From positions 56,475 to 120,474 of the forward strand of contig JAACSN010000006.1 of the NCBI GenBank assembly GCA_009993885.1: DNA of 64,000 nucleotides. The letters run 5' to 3'. This stretch comes from Alphaproteobacteria bacterium (lineage in GTDB: Bacteria; Pseudomonadota; Alphaproteobacteria; Caedimonadales; UBA9215). Both the position numbers and the translations under genes were made by a program. Position 1 is the first letter of the stretch. Each line of letters begins with the position of its first letter. The notes beneath the pieces were generated by a model that saw only the letters and a list, made by a program, of their open reading frames with translations, made no database searches and was not told the DNA's origin. Positions 43,701-53,788 of the stretch are shown here, one piece after another.

Positions 43701-44840
43701 ATGTTTAAAAAAAATACCCCCTCTTTTTTCGCAGCGCTTTTTGCTTTTGTTGTTTCCTTTTCAGCACAAACCGGCCCTTTTACTTCCGAAGCGCAGCAAG
43801 CGCTTTTGATCGATCTGACCACCGGAACGATTTTATATGAAAAAGAGGCGGATAAACTTGTTGCCCCGTCATCCATGAGTAAAATTATGACGGTTTATAT
43901 GGTTCTCAATGAAATCAAACAAGGTCGTCTCAGTTTACAAGATACTTTTACAGTGAGTAAAAAAGCTTGGAAAATGCGTGGGTCCCGTATGTTTATTCGA
44001 GTTAAAAGCGATGTGACTGTGTCCGACCTTTTGCGTGGCGTCATTGTCCAATCCGGAAACGATGCGGCTATTGCACTGGCAGAAGGCGTGGCAGGCTCCG
44101 AGGAAGCTTTTGTTGAAATGATGAATAAGAAAGCTCGTGAAATTGGCGCCCGTGATGCACGCTTTACCAATGCCACGGGTTGGCCTGACCCGGAGCATCA
44201 AATGACCCTAAGGGATTTGGCCGTGATTGCAACGCGAACGATGATGGATTTCCCCGAATATTACGGTATGTATAAAGAACCTGACTTCACGCATAATAAT
44301 ATCAAACAGCCGAATCGCAATCCTCTTTTATTTGAAAAAGTCGGTTGTGACGGCTTGAAAACAGGTCATACGGAACTCGGCGGTTACGGTTTGGTTGCTT
44401 CCACTCTTCAAAAAGGCCGGCGCTTGCTGATGATTGTTAACGGATGTAAGACTAAAAAGCAAAGAGCTCAGGCTTCTAAACGTTTGATTACCTACGGTTA
44501 TCGTGCATTTGCCGGTACGGTTCTTTATTCAGCAGGGCAAACTGTTGAAACGGCAGATGTTTGGATGGGGGTAAAAAATAAGATTCCCTTGCTAAGTGAA
44601 ACGGACGTGGCTATTACCGTTCCCCGAGCCTTAATCAAAGATGTTAGCATAGAGGTCGTTTATAAAACACCTTTACAAGCTCCCGTTTCTGTTGGTGATC
44701 CTGTTGCCAAGATTATTGTAAAAATCCCCGGAAAGCCTGAAAAGGAATACCCTTTGATTGCCGGAGAATCCTCTAAGAAAATCGGTTTCTTTTCTCGCAT
44801 AGGCTCTGCTTTTAATTACCTGGTTTTTGGGGGCTCTTAA
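43701..44840 (+). CDS. dacC: D-alanyl-D-alanine carboxypeptidase (PBP5/6-like)
   Basis: 379 residues with a signal peptide (FFAALFAFVVSFSAQT). Penicillin-binding motifs are intact: S58-x-x-K61 (SSMSKIM), SGN (VQSGNDAAIA) and KTG (DGLKTGHTELGGYG). A C-terminal PBP5_C-like domain from about 275 ends in a short hydrophobic segment. The enzyme trims the fifth D-Ala of peptidoglycan stem peptides. Sits 48 bp after rlpA and 3 bp before tmk. Confidence 0.92.
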   Translation: MFKKNTPSFFAALFAFVVSFSAQTGPFTSEAQQALLIDLTTGTILYEKEADKLVAPSSMSKIMTVYMVLNEIKQGRLSLQDTFTVSKKAWKMRGSRMFIRVKSDVTVSDLLRGVIVQSGNDAAIALAEGVAGSEEAFVEMMNKKAREIGARDARFTNATGWPDPEHQMTLRDLAVIATRTMMDFPEYYGMYKEPDFTHNNIKQPNRNPLLFEKVGCDGLKTGHTELGGYGLVASTLQKGRRLLMIVNGCKTKKQRAQASKRLITYGYRAFAGTVLYSAGQTVETADVWMGVKNKIPLLSETDVAITVPRALIKDVSIEVVYKTPLQAPVSVGDPVAKIIVKIPGKPEKEYPLIAGESSKKIGFFSRIGSAFNYLVFGGS

Positions 44841-44843
44841 GGG

Positions 44844-45512
44844 ATGCTTCCTAAAGAAACACCTCGTTTTATAACTTTTGAAGGAGGGGAAGGCGCCGGA
44901 AAGTCTACTCAAATCAAACGTCTTTCGACCTATTTGAATGAGTTGTCCGTTCCTCATTTGCTGACACGGGAACCGGGGGGGACAGCTTTGGCTGAGAAAA
45001 TTCGTACCCTTCTTGTGACGGGAAAAGCCGATGCTATGGATCCTTTGACGGAATACCTGCTTTTTAGCGCAGCGCGACGGGATCATCTTGAAAAGATTAT
45101 TAAGCCGGCGCTCACTCAAGGAAGTTGGGTTTTGTGCGATCGTTTTTATGATTCCTCTTATGTCTATCAAGGCTTATCTCCTCAAAAGGATAAAGCTTTG
45201 GATTTATCCTTTATGGATTCTGTGTATAAAGAAATAGCAGGGTCTGACTTTGAGCCCTCTCTGACTTTTGTTTTTGATATTGACCCTAAAATCGGTTTGA
45301 CAAGGGTGCAAAAGCGCTGCACAGCCTCAACCGATAAAAAAAAAGAACAAGAAAATCGTTTTGAGTCTAAGGGACTCGACTTTCATAACCGTATTCGTCA
45401 AGGGTTTTTAAAGCTTCAGTCCGGAAATCCTCATCGCTGTCGCCTTATAGACGGCTCGCAACCGATTGATCAAACCTTTCAGCATATCCGCTCTATTCTT
45501 GAAGATCTGTAA
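44844..45512 (+). CDS. tmk: Thymidylate kinase
   Basis: 222 residues. P-loop FEGGEGAGKSTQIKRL, the LTREPGGTALAEKIR dTMP site, LCDRFYDSSYVYQG and a LID region with RVQKR. It phosphorylates dTMP to dTDP. In many alphaproteobacteria holB follows; here a tRNA follows on the opposite strand. Confidence 0.96.
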   Translation: MLPKETPRFITFEGGEGAGKSTQIKRLSTYLNELSVPHLLTREPGGTALAEKIRTLLVTGKADAMDPLTEYLLFSAARRDHLEKIIKPALTQGSWVLCDRFYDSSYVYQGLSPQKDKALDLSFMDSVYKEIAGSDFEPSLTFVFDIDPKIGLTRVQKRCTASTDKKKEQENRFESKGLDFHNRIRQGFLKLQSGNPHRCRLIDGSQPIDQTFQHIRSILEDL

Positions 45513-45545
45513 CAAGTAATATTTAAAAAGACCGATTGACTGTTT

Positions 45546-45622
45546 TGGTGCGCCCGAAGGGATTCGAACCCCTGACCTTTGCCTCCGGAGGGCAACGCTC
45601 TATCCGGCTGAGCTACGGGCGC
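45546..45622 (-). tRNA. tRNA-Arg (anticodon CCG)
   Basis: Minus strand: acceptor GCGCCCG/CGGGCGC, anticodon stem TTGCC/GGCAA with loop CTCCGGA (anticodon CCG), T-arm GGGGTTCGAATCCC, discriminator A and encoded CCA. Confidence 0.95.
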
Positions 45623-45691
45623 ACATGATTTGTATCATACTGAAATACCCTTGTTTTACAAGGTATCATTTCAAAAAGAATTGTGAAAAAA

Positions 45692-46990
45692 TTATAGAAA
45701 TTGTTGAGAAAATTGAGAGAATTCCCGATGTCCCAGCTTTACGGTAACGGATAAGAGAGCTTTATTTTCCTCAACGGATTGGACAGTTCCATGGGCATGG
45801 AGCCAAGCCAAAGCCTTGCCGTCACTTGCAGAAAGATTGAACGTGCGTGTTGTGGCGAAATGGTCGAAATAGTTATCAATTTCAGCATTTAGGGTCTCTA
45901 GCCCCTCTTTTTCAAGGGCGGAAATAAACAGAGGGCTTGCTTTTTTATTTAAGCGTGTTTCTGTTAACATCTCACGATCTTCGGCCGTCAGTAAATCTGC
46001 TTTATTAAAAACCTCCAAGATATGATCGGCTGTCGGATCAAGGCCAAGATCTTGCAAAACATCACAAACATCATAGGCTTGTGCATTGGTGTTTTTGCTA
46101 TGGCTATCTCGGATATGAAGAATTAAATCAGCCTCGAGAACTTCTTCTAAGGTTGCTCGAAAGGCTGCAACCAATTGAGTCGGAAGATCCGAAATAAATC
46201 CAACGGTATCGGAAAGAATAATTTCCCGTCCTGAGGGGAGTTTGTAAAGGCGCATGGTGGGGTCAAGGGTTGCAAAAAGCATATCCTCTGCCATAACATT
46301 TGCTTTGGTTAGGCTGTTGAATAGAGTTGATTTCCCGGCATTGGTATATCCCACAAGGGCTACAATGGGGTAGGGGACTTTTTGGCGGCTTTTTCGATGC
46401 AGAGCACGCCGTTGTTTCACTTTCTCCAGATCTTTTTCAATGCGCGTAATACGTTCGCTAATAAGGCGTTTATCGATTTCAAGTTGGCTTTCTCCGGGCC
46501 CGCCTGTTGCAGAGGTTCCGCCCCGTTGACGTTCAAGGTGCGTCCATGAGCGCACTAAGCGGCTCTTTTGGTATTGGAGGGCTGCCAATTCAACTTGCAA
46601 GCGGCCTTCGGCCGTTGAGGCTCTTTCTCCAAAGATTTCAAGGATTAATCCTGTTCGATCAATGACTTTAATCTGCCATTTTTCTTCAAGATTGCGTTGC
46701 TGAATCGGGCTTAGGTTTGCATCTATAATCACAAGCTCAATACCTTTTTCCGCAAAAACGGGCTCAAGCTCTTCAATCAGGCCGCCCCCGATAAAAGTCG
46801 CAGGGCGAATTTCGCGGAGTTTAACCCATTTAGAATCCACAAGATTAATATGAACGGCAAGAGCCAAACCACAGGCCTCTTCGAGTCGCGCCCGGGGATC
46901 AACGCCTTTGTTAATATGTTCTCGAATTTGGGGGTATAAAACGTAAGTTTTAGTGGGTTCAGGGCGTTGATTATAGATTTTTTCACGCAT
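45692..46990 (-). CDS. hflX: GTPase HflX
   Basis: 432 residues. N-terminal HflX domain (ARLEEACGLALAVHINLVDS, RPATFIGGGLIEEL, DANLSPIQQRNLEEKWQIKV), the glycine-rich linker RQRGGTSATGGPGESQLEID, then the G domain with VGYTNAGKSTLFN, DTVGFISDLP and NKADLL. HflX splits stalled 70S ribosomes in heat stress. Downstream of hfq in the classic order; the 51-bp gap holds competing hairpins. Confidence 0.96.
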   Translation of the reverse strand: MREKIYNQRPEPTKTYVLYPQIREHINKGVDPRARLEEACGLALAVHINLVDSKWVKLREIRPATFIGGGLIEELEPVFAEKGIELVIIDANLSPIQQRNLEEKWQIKVIDRTGLILEIFGERASTAEGRLQVELAALQYQKSRLVRSWTHLERQRGGTSATGGPGESQLEIDKRLISERITRIEKDLEKVKQRRALHRKSRQKVPYPIVALVGYTNAGKSTLFNSLTKANVMAEDMLFATLDPTMRLYKLPSGREIILSDTVGFISDLPTQLVAAFRATLEEVLEADLILHIRDSHSKNTNAQAYDVCDVLQDLGLDPTADHILEVFNKADLLTAEDREMLTETRLNKKASPLFISALEKEGLETLNAEIDNYFDHFATTRTFNLSASDGKALAWLHAHGTVQSVEENKALLSVTVKLGHREFSQFSQQFL

Positions 46991-47041
46991 ATTTTTAAAG
47001 GTACCTCAATGTTGAGGCGCCTTATAAATGAGCCTCAATTT

Positions 47042-47311
47042 TTAATCTTCATCATCGCCCTCTTCATTATCGGGCGTCTTTTCTTGTTCGTAAAGCTGAA
47101 CAGGGTTTATAGGCATGATAGTCGAAATTGCGTGTTTGTAAACCAGTTGTGCATGGGTGTCTCGTCTTAAAAGGAGGGAAAAGTTGTCAAACCAAGTGAT
47201 GACGCCTTGGAGTTTAACTCCGTTTACAAGAAAAAGCGTAACGGCAGCTTTGTCTTTCCTCACCATGTTTAGGAAGGCGTCTTGTAAATTTATTTTCTTT
47301 TTTGAGGACAT
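47042..47311 (-). CDS. hfq: RNA chaperone Hfq
   Basis: 89 residues. Sm1 motif with [28 protein letters not shown] and Sm2 with [10 protein letters not shown]; proximal-face YKH is intact. The tail is short and acidic (EEGDDED), longer than many alphaproteobacterial Hfq. It binds sRNAs and A-rich mRNA. Upstream of hflX. Confidence 0.96.
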   Translation of the reverse strand: MSSKKKINLQDAFLNMVRKDKAAVTLFLVNGVKLQGVITWFDNFSLLLRRDTHAQLVYKHAISTIMPINPVQLYEQEKTPDNEEGDDED

Positions 47312-47590
47312 TTTGTACCCCTCCTTTATTCTTATTATATGTCACATATTTTATTATGCTATTAGATAATTATGCTGAGGAAATATGGATTTTTCGTTAA
47401 AAATATCTCGCATTTTAAACAATTTCCGGCAAGGTACTGCTATTACGTGAAACTTTAAAATATAGTTAAGAACCTATAAAAAGAAAAAGGATTCCTTATG
47501 ATAAATTTTGCCAAAGGCTTCTATCACCGGAAACCGCAAAAAATATAATTAAATGAGGAAAGAATTGAGCGTTAAATTGTTCAAAAGAAA

Positions 47591-48190
47591 TTATTTTTCA
47601 ATGTCTTGAGAGGCCTCAACAAGTTTATTGATAATGTCTTGTCGCGGGTCACCTTGCACGTTTTCTCCGGAGACATCTTGAAGTTGCAATTTCTTTTTAT
47701 TTTCAGCTTGCAGCTTTTTTTTAAGGGCATCGGCTGCTTTTGCACGATTTAAGGCAGACGTAGAAATAGGCCTTGCGCCGGTTAGAGAAGCTGAAGTCGA
47801 ATAAGTTGATTGACCGGTCATTTTATCCGTTTCATTAGAGGCTCCGTCCTCACCAACCATGAAAGAATTGTCAGTCATACCTTCGTCTTGATCGCCCATA
47901 TCAGTATCTACTGAAATGGCAAACTCAGCTTTATCGTATGCCGTGCTGACAGCTTGCCCCTGATTTTGCCCTTGACGACCGTTAGATCTCACCTGTCCTT
48001 GCTGAACAGTGCCTCGCGCAGCGTGAGATTGATCTTTTTCTGAGGAAACTTTTGTCATATTGGGAGACGTAGTTGTGCGATTTCTAAGTTTCAAAGAAGG
48101 AGCATCCTCATTGCCTCGGTTTACTAAACCGGCCAAGGCATTGTTTTCCGAAAGGAAAAAAAATGTAAAAAAAACGACAAGAAATTTCAT
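47591..48190 (-). CDS. Exported low-complexity protein of unknown function
   Basis: 199 residues. A signal peptide (FLVVFFTFFFLSENNALA) is followed by a Ser/Thr/Gln/Gly/Asn-rich, disordered stretch (VQQGQVRSNGRQGQNQGQA) and a Lys/Gln-rich C-terminal helix (KAADALKKKLQAENKKKLQL). No domain recognised, no cysteine in the mature part. It lies downstream of cckA on the same strand with a 60-bp gap. Confidence 0.7.
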   Translation of the reverse strand: MKFLVVFFTFFFLSENNALAGLVNRGNEDAPSLKLRNRTTTSPNMTKVSSEKDQSHAARGTVQQGQVRSNGRQGQNQGQAVSTAYDKAEFAISVDTDMGDQDEGMTDNSFMVGEDGASNETDKMTGQSTYSTSASLTGARPISTSALNRAKAADALKKKLQAENKKKLQLQDVSGENVQGDPRQDIINKLVEASQDIEK

Positions 48191-48250
48191 GTTACTAAAT
48201 CCTTTAACAATTATTGTACATGATTTAACAGTAGTTTTCTACTTAAGTTT

Positions 48251-50590
48251 TTAGGGAGCGGATCTTTTTGTTTCAGATTTGTCATCTATAGAGCTTTCTT
48301 TAATATTGTAGACGCTTTTGGATTCGGATTCTTGGACATTAGAAGTGTTAAGATTTGAGTCATCATACCTATATTTTACAAGATCAACAGTGTTATCCTC
48401 TTCAGGAGAAGAGGGATCGATAGGTTTTTCAAGGGGAGATTCTAAGGTTTCTTTAACTCTTGCCGCAAGGACTTTAAGACTAAAAGGCTTAGCGAGAAAA
48501 CGAATTTTTTCCTCAAGGCGTACCATGTCTCTAAAGGCATCTTCCGCATAGCCGGAAATATACATAACCTTCATTTCCGGATAGAACTTTTGAGCTTCTT
48601 TAACAAGTGTGGGGCCGTCGGCTTTTGGCATAACAACGTCGGTAATAAGAAGATCAGGGGCTTTTTCTCCGGCTTTATGCATTGCTTTTAATATCTTTAA
48701 AGCTTCAACACCATTTTGGGCTTGGTCAACTTTATAGCCTTTATCAGAAAGAGCCCGCGCAGCAAATAAACGAACGGCGTCTTCGTCTTCTGCAATAAGA
48801 ATATGACCTTGCCCTGTAAGGTCTTTGAAAGGAGAGGGGAGGTGGTCGATATTCTGTTGGCTTTCTTTCTCCCCACTGTTCTTTTGCTTTATGCCCCTGT
48901 ATTGGGGTAATAGGATTGTGAATTTCGTTCCGACACCAACGGTAGAGTCGACGGAAATATGACCGCCCGTTTGTTTAACCGTTCCGTAAACCGTTGAAAG
49001 ACCTAGACCCGTTCCTTCCCCGACATCTTTTGTAGAAAAGAAGGGATCAAAAACGCGTTCAAGATTTTTGCGGCTGATGCCTTGGCCGTCATCGATCACT
49101 TCGATTTGAATATAGTTTCCTGCGGGAAGCGTTTCATGATCAACGGTTGTCGGTGTGTCAAATTTTTGTAACTTGGTAATAATACGTACGGTTCCTTCAC
49201 CAATAATGGCATCTTTTGCATTTACCACAAGATTAACAATGACTTGCTCAAACTGGGAGCAATCCACTTTGATAAAATCAACAGCTCTGTCATGGATAAT
49301 TTTAAGCTCAATACGAGAGCCGATGAGGCGTTGCAACAAAATGGAAAGATCGGATAAGACTTCTGAAACATCTAAAACAGTCGGTTGAAGGGTTTGTTGA
49401 CGAGAAAAGGCCAGTAATTGTCGCACAAGATTTGTTGCACGGTTGGCGTTCTGTTTGATTTGCATGATATCCGTAAAAGATTGATCCCCCGGCGATAAAC
49501 GCATAAGAAGGAGATCGCAAAAGCCGATCATGGCTGTTAAAAGGTTATTAAAGTCATGGGCGATTCCCCCTGCAAGTTGGCCGAGGGCTTGGAGTTTTTG
49601 AGAGTGAGTGAGTCGCAATTGAATATTGCGTTGTTCGCTGTTGTCGAAAATTTGCAGGTAATATCCTTCATATTCCTTTGTCATATCTTTAAAATTCAGC
49701 GGTGTTACGTAGGCAATGACATTATCTCCCCACGAAAATTCCAGTTCAAGAGCCCCGCCGCTTTTCTTTGTTTTCAGGACGGAAATAATATCATTCGAGA
49801 GATCTTTTACACAAGAGGGGGTTAAAAGAGTCAAGAAAGACGAACCGACAGTTGCTTTATGATCCTTTAGAAAATTCTTTTTAAAGGTTTCATTAATACC
49901 TTGAATTTTTCCTTCATGATCTAGGACGACATTTCCGGAAGGGGTGCTGTTAAAAAGATAGGTTGCATTAAGAGCGCGTTGAAAGGGAGTTTCTTGGAAA
50001 AAAGAAGTTCGGTTGTTTTTATCTTCGTTTATTAAAGTCCAAAAAAGGTTTTTTTTATAAGGAGCGCAAGAAAAACGATAGCATTGCGGTTCACCGGACT
50101 CTAACGAGAATGTAAAAGAAGATTTTTCAGTATCAAATTCTTGTTGAAAATTGCTTTGGATGTCTTTTAAAAAAGTTTGAAAAGGCTCTCTGATGTCCGA
50201 GGTATATAAATAAGGAATAAGGTCTTCAATATGGGCTCTTGCATCGGGAAAAAGTTTTTGGAATTCGGGATTTGCAAATAAAATAGCCCCTTTTTTATCC
50301 GTAACAAGCGCTGGAATCGTTCCGGATTGTAAGTGACGATAACTTAAAAGCCCCTCACGGTAAGTTCGTAAGATTCTAAAAATCGGTATGAAGGAAACAA
50401 GACTGATGACAAAAAGCACCGGAGCTATCAAAGGAGCCGGTAGGGTTTGATAAAGAAGCGTTAGGTCTTTTGGGAAAAAAAGGTAAAGCGTACTTAGCGC
50501 ACCAAGAGCCAGAGGAGGGATTAAAATTAAAAAAGTCATAAAAATTGTTTTAGACTTCAATCCCGGTGCGTAATTTTGTAGACTTCCCAT
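48251..50590 (-). CDS. cckA: Hybrid sensor histidine kinase CckA
   Basis: 779 residues from ATG 50590; an open stretch of 22 codons before it would abut the SDR gene start exactly, so the inner ATG is preferred. Two N-terminal helices (residues about 13-38 and 53-71), PAS-like regions to about 340, then HisKA with [20 protein letters not shown], HATPase_c ([24 protein letters not shown]) and a receiver ([31 protein letters not shown]). About 60 unconserved residues follow. In alphaproteobacteria CckA phosphorylates ChpT and then CtrA to control cell cycle and motility. H-box and receiver Asp are intact. Confidence 0.93.
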   Translation of the reverse strand: MGSLQNYAPGLKSKTIFMTFLILIPPLALGALSTLYLFFPKDLTLLYQTLPAPLIAPVLFVISLVSFIPIFRILRTYREGLLSYRHLQSGTIPALVTDKKGAILFANPEFQKLFPDARAHIEDLIPYLYTSDIREPFQTFLKDIQSNFQQEFDTEKSSFTFSLESGEPQCYRFSCAPYKKNLFWTLINEDKNNRTSFFQETPFQRALNATYLFNSTPSGNVVLDHEGKIQGINETFKKNFLKDHKATVGSSFLTLLTPSCVKDLSNDIISVLKTKKSGGALELEFSWGDNVIAYVTPLNFKDMTKEYEGYYLQIFDNSEQRNIQLRLTHSQKLQALGQLAGGIAHDFNNLLTAMIGFCDLLLMRLSPGDQSFTDIMQIKQNANRATNLVRQLLAFSRQQTLQPTVLDVSEVLSDLSILLQRLIGSRIELKIIHDRAVDFIKVDCSQFEQVIVNLVVNAKDAIIGEGTVRIITKLQKFDTPTTVDHETLPAGNYIQIEVIDDGQGISRKNLERVFDPFFSTKDVGEGTGLGLSTVYGTVKQTGGHISVDSTVGVGTKFTILLPQYRGIKQKNSGEKESQQNIDHLPSPFKDLTGQGHILIAEDEDAVRLFAARALSDKGYKVDQAQNGVEALKILKAMHKAGEKAPDLLITDVVMPKADGPTLVKEAQKFYPEMKVMYISGYAEDAFRDMVRLEEKIRFLAKPFSLKVLAARVKETLESPLEKPIDPSSPEEDNTVDLVKYRYDDSNLNTSNVQESESKSVYNIKESSIDDKSETKRSAP

Positions 50591-50656
50591 TGTCACCACA
50601 CTGTAAGTTGATAAATAACTAGCTCTTAGTCTAGTACACAAAAGAGGTCTTCTCAA

Positions 50657-51457
50657 ATGGGAAAATTCACAAATAAAATTGTTTTAATCACAGGCGCAAC
50701 CCGAGGGCTGGGCGCAGCACTTTCCCATCGCTTTGCCGCCGAGGGCGCAACGCTTATTCTCATGGCAAAACGAGTGGACGGATTAGAGCGCCTTGATACG
50801 GAGTTAGAGCAATATGGCGTTGAAACTACTTTAGTCCCTTTGGATTTAAACAAGGTAGATCGTCTTGAAAACCTGCCCCAAGCCCTCGGAGATAAATACG
50901 GGCGCGTCGATGTGTTGATTGGAAATGCGGCCATTCTTGGAAACCTTTCTCCCGTGACGCATTTTTCACCAAAAACTTTCCAACAAATTATGGATGTTAA
51001 TGTAACGGCTAACTGGCATTTAATGGCCGGTCTTGAATGTTTATTGCGAAATTCAAGAACGCCCCGTTCTATTTTTGTTACATCGGGTGTTTCGCAAATG
51101 GTGAATCCTTTCTGGGGGCCTTATGCCGCTTCAAAGGCGGCGCTTGAAGTCCTTGTTAAAACCTATGCGGCAGAAATGGAAAAAACACCCCTTAGGGTCA
51201 ATCTTGTAGACCCCGGGGTAATGGCAACGGATATGTTTAAAAAGGCAATGCCCGGGGTTGATTTAACTCAAATCTCATCCCCTAAAGAAATGACTGATGT
51301 CTTCCTTTACCTTGCCGGTGAAGAGTGTCGGGAAACAGGGCAAGTCTTTAAGGCACGAGATTTTAAGGCCGATCCGGAAAAAACTAAGGCTGCTTCTTCC
51401 AAACCTCAAAAAACGTCTAAGGCAAAAGCAAAACCGAGGCCTAAAAAAGACCTATAA
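50657..51457 (+). CDS. Short-chain dehydrogenase/reductase
   Basis: 266 residues. NAD(P) loop ITGATRGLGAALSHRF, NAAIL (NNAG position), active-site Ser/Tyr/Lys in FVTSGVSQMV and YAASKAALEVL, and PGVMATDMFK. The last 25 residues are Lys/Pro-rich. It oxidises or reduces an unknown alcohol or ketone. Close to YciK-type cytosolic SDR proteins. Divergent from cckA; its 3' end overlaps the next minus-strand gene by 17 bp. Confidence 0.87.
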   Translation: MGKFTNKIVLITGATRGLGAALSHRFAAEGATLILMAKRVDGLERLDTELEQYGVETTLVPLDLNKVDRLENLPQALGDKYGRVDVLIGNAAILGNLSPVTHFSPKTFQQIMDVNVTANWHLMAGLECLLRNSRTPRSIFVTSGVSQMVNPFWGPYAASKAALEVLVKTYAAEMEKTPLRVNLVDPGVMATDMFKKAMPGVDLTQISSPKEMTDVFLYLAGEECRETGQVFKARDFKADPEKTKAASSKPQKTSKAKAKPRPKKDL

Positions 51458-51965
51458 GTTTTTTAGCAAGAAATTTAAACGCTTTTATACAGGTTTGCCG
51501 ATCCGTTTGAGGCCATTGTTTAAAGGATTCAAGGTTATCCTTAGTATGTTCAAAAAGAGCCTCGATAAAAAGTAGTGTAGGCTGATATTGCATCAAAAGT
51601 TGCCTGCGCATTTGCCGAAATTTCTGTAATCCTTCGGCTTCTTTTTGATTCATGTCTTCCGATATAAAAGGAGATAGGGGATGTCGAGACCTTTTAAAAC
51701 CTTGTGTAAACCATGCCTGTTGACTTCCGATTTGACGAGGGCCGCCCATATCGCGTTTCGACTTAAAATGAAACCGACGGTACTTTTTTAAAGTCCTAAC
51801 CTCTTGTTCTGTGAGTTCTTTCTCTTCCATCAGGTAGGATAAAAGTGTTTTGTTTTCTTTTAAAGAAAGAAAAGGACGTCTATCCTTGTGTTCTTTTGCC
51901 TTAATCGATTCAATATTTTGAACAAGAAAAACACCTTGTTCTTTCTGCTTATTTTCCTGTTTCAT
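51441..51965 (-). CDS. Basic protein of unknown function
   Basis: 174 residues, Lys/Arg/Gln-rich and mostly helical, without signal peptide or membrane helix. I see no known domain. Landmarks: LTEQEVRTLKKYRRFHFKSK in the middle and an aromatic C-terminus (CIKAFKFLAKKLIGLF). It starts 16 bp after the stop of an HTH protein gene and is probably its operon partner. It overlaps the SDR gene 3' end. Confidence 0.6.
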   Translation of the reverse strand: MKQENKQKEQGVFLVQNIESIKAKEHKDRRPFLSLKENKTLLSYLMEEKELTEQEVRTLKKYRRFHFKSKRDMGGPRQIGSQQAWFTQGFKRSRHPLSPFISEDMNQKEAEGLQKFRQMRRQLLMQYQPTLLFIEALFEHTKDNLESFKQWPQTDRQTCIKAFKFLAKKLIGLF

Positions 51966-51981
51966 GGTTCTTTTTCCTATT

Positions 51982-52563
51982 TTATTCTTCCGTTGTCTCT
52001 TCTAAATAGAAAAGAGGTTCGCCGAGTTTGTGCTGAATTTTATTGGCCTCTATTAAAAGGTGTGTCGGGGTAACTTTTTTATCTTTTAAAATATGGGTGT
52101 AACCGGATAAGCACTCAGGAGAGTCCTTTAGGGAGACAACGGAATAGTTATGGTGTCGCAAAAATGCAATAACCTCTTTAAGAGAGCGCCATTGTCCTTT
52201 CTCTTCCGAATCTTTTTTTTCCTCTTTTTCTATTTGATCCGCTTGAACTTTACGAATTTTCTTTAAGGGGTATTTGTGCAATAGGTCCTGATCGGAGTCT
52301 TCGGAATTAACATTTTGAAAAATTTTTTGCATGGATTTTAAAAGGTCATGCCGCGTTGCAAAAGCAGGTATATAACGCCCCGGCTTTATAATATGGGTTG
52401 ACGTGTTTTTGGGCCTTATGTTTAAACGGGTAATTTTTTTGTTAATAGATTGAGATGTTCTTGTAAGAACCGTTGATATATCGTCATCGGAGGCTCCCAT
52501 AAAATAAAGAGTTTTAAGAATCTTTACTTCATTAGAACGCCAACTGTTTTTACGCGTACTCAT
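51982..52563 (-). CDS. SANT/GcrA-like helix-turn-helix protein
   Basis: 193 residues. The first 50 (SWRSNEVKILKTLYFMGASD, then DISTVLTRTSQSINKKITRL) resemble the N-terminal HTH of alphaproteobacterial GcrA, which reads WT.E.ve.L..L...G.sasqIA..L. The GcrA C-terminal cysteine region is absent; the rest is Lys/Glu-rich, then a small domain (WRSLKEVIAFLRHHNYSVVS). It might bind DNA; likeness to GcrA is only at the N-terminus. In operon with the 174-residue protein. Confidence 0.55.
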   Translation of the reverse strand: MSTRKNSWRSNEVKILKTLYFMGASDDDISTVLTRTSQSINKKITRLNIRPKNTSTHIIKPGRYIPAFATRHDLLKSMQKIFQNVNSEDSDQDLLHKYPLKKIRKVQADQIEKEEKKDSEEKGQWRSLKEVIAFLRHHNYSVVSLKDSPECLSGYTHILKDKKVTPTHLLIEANKIQHKLGEPLFYLEETTEE

Positions 52564-52827
52564 TTTTACCTTCCTGTTTTGTTAAGCTCCGCCTACCTGA
52601 GGTAGAATGTCCGGAGCTATTGTAACCTAATTTAATGTTCTCTTTATTTTTAGTCAATTTTTGCCTTGATATTTCTGTATTTCCCTGTATTATCAAGATC
52701 AAGAATTTAATTATTTATGACAAATCCTAAGTTACATTGTCAAGCTTTTTATAATAAAAAGACAGTAAAATAAATAAAAAGAAATTAAATTCGTTGGTTA
52801 CATTTAAAAAAAGACAGGAGAATACTA

Positions 52828-53649
52828 ATGTCAAATATGGCATCAAAAGTATATGCAGAAAAAACAACTGCACAAACACCGCTATCCGTAGCAACAGGAA
52901 CAAATATAAGCAACTTAAGTCTCGTTAAGGAAACACCTTCCTCGACTCAACCTCTTATTCGTAATAAAGTTTTAATCAGGAAACGCAAGCGTTCAAAACA
53001 CCCTTTACGCGAACTTCGCATTCGTAAGGGATGCACCTTGGAAGAATTAGCAGAAATTACAAAACTATCCCCTTCTTATTTGTCGCGCTTGGAAAGCGGA
53101 TCTCGTCGTTTGAATGCCGATATTATCCAACGCCTTTCCTTAGCTCTTTCTTGTGGTCCGGCCGAGTTATTACCCCACAGTAATTTTACGGGTACTTCTT
53201 ATGCCGCCCCTGCTGCTCCGGCAGCGGCTCTTGGAACGGATTCCCCTACCGTTGACTTGCCGGTTTATAAACTGACAGGGACAAAAGGGGCAGAAGGTGT
53301 TATTGAAAAAGTTCAGGCTGAACAATGGATTACGCGCCCTTCTGATTTTATCGGTGTCCAAGATGCTTTTGCTTGTGCGGTGAACGATAGTCAGTGGATG
53401 CCGCGCTATATGAACGGAGATCGTTTACTTATTCATCCGACGGCTCCTTTAAAGGCAGGGTGTGCTGTTCTTGTGACAACTAAAGAAGGAAAAGCCTATA
53501 TCGGCACTTTCAAGGAAGCTAAAGGCACAGGTGCCGAGCAAGATTTTGTTATTGAAACAACTTTTTCAACGCCTTCTGAAGAAATGATCTTTAAGCAAAA
53601 AGATATGAGGGCGGCTTATCGGATTACAGGAACTATTGATGTTGCTTAA
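52828..53649 (+). CDS. XRE-family regulator with S24/LexA-like C-terminal domain
   Basis: 273 residues. The HTH at about 60-115 (LRELRIRKGCTLEELAEITK, LSPSYLSRLESGSRR) is Cro/C1-type. After an Ala/Pro linker, about 145-270 looks like an S24 peptidase fold with Ser in DSQWMPRYMNGDRLLIHP. The matching Lys of the dyad is not clear (EGKAYIGTFK), so self-cleavage may be lost. Such proteins act as stress or prophage-type repressors, yet no phage genes surround it. Well-formed ribosome site; own terminator. Confidence 0.82.
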   Translation: MSNMASKVYAEKTTAQTPLSVATGTNISNLSLVKETPSSTQPLIRNKVLIRKRKRSKHPLRELRIRKGCTLEELAEITKLSPSYLSRLESGSRRLNADIIQRLSLALSCGPAELLPHSNFTGTSYAAPAAPAAALGTDSPTVDLPVYKLTGTKGAEGVIEKVQAEQWITRPSDFIGVQDAFACAVNDSQWMPRYMNGDRLLIHPTAPLKAGCAVLVTTKEGKAYIGTFKEAKGTGAEQDFVIETTFSTPSEEMIFKQKDMRAAYRITGTIDVA

Positions 53650-53698
53650 AAGCTCTTTCACCCTCAAAAAGCTTTAAGTCAAAATAATTGTATAAATA

Positions 53699-53730
53699 AA
53701 AAAGGAGTTCTTTTAGGGCTCCTTTTTTTA
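53699..53730 (+). terminator. Terminator after the XRE-S24 regulator
   Basis: Arms AAAAAGGAG and CTCCTTTTT with a run of seven T, loop of about 11. Confidence 0.85.
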
Positions 53731-53788
53731 TGCGACAATAAAGCTTCAGGGTTTAAAAAACGATTACAAACAAAAACAGGAGATTTCA

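Noticed and set aside
52828..53649. XRE-S24 protein as a prophage repressor
   Set aside because: No phage structural, lysis or integrase genes around it.
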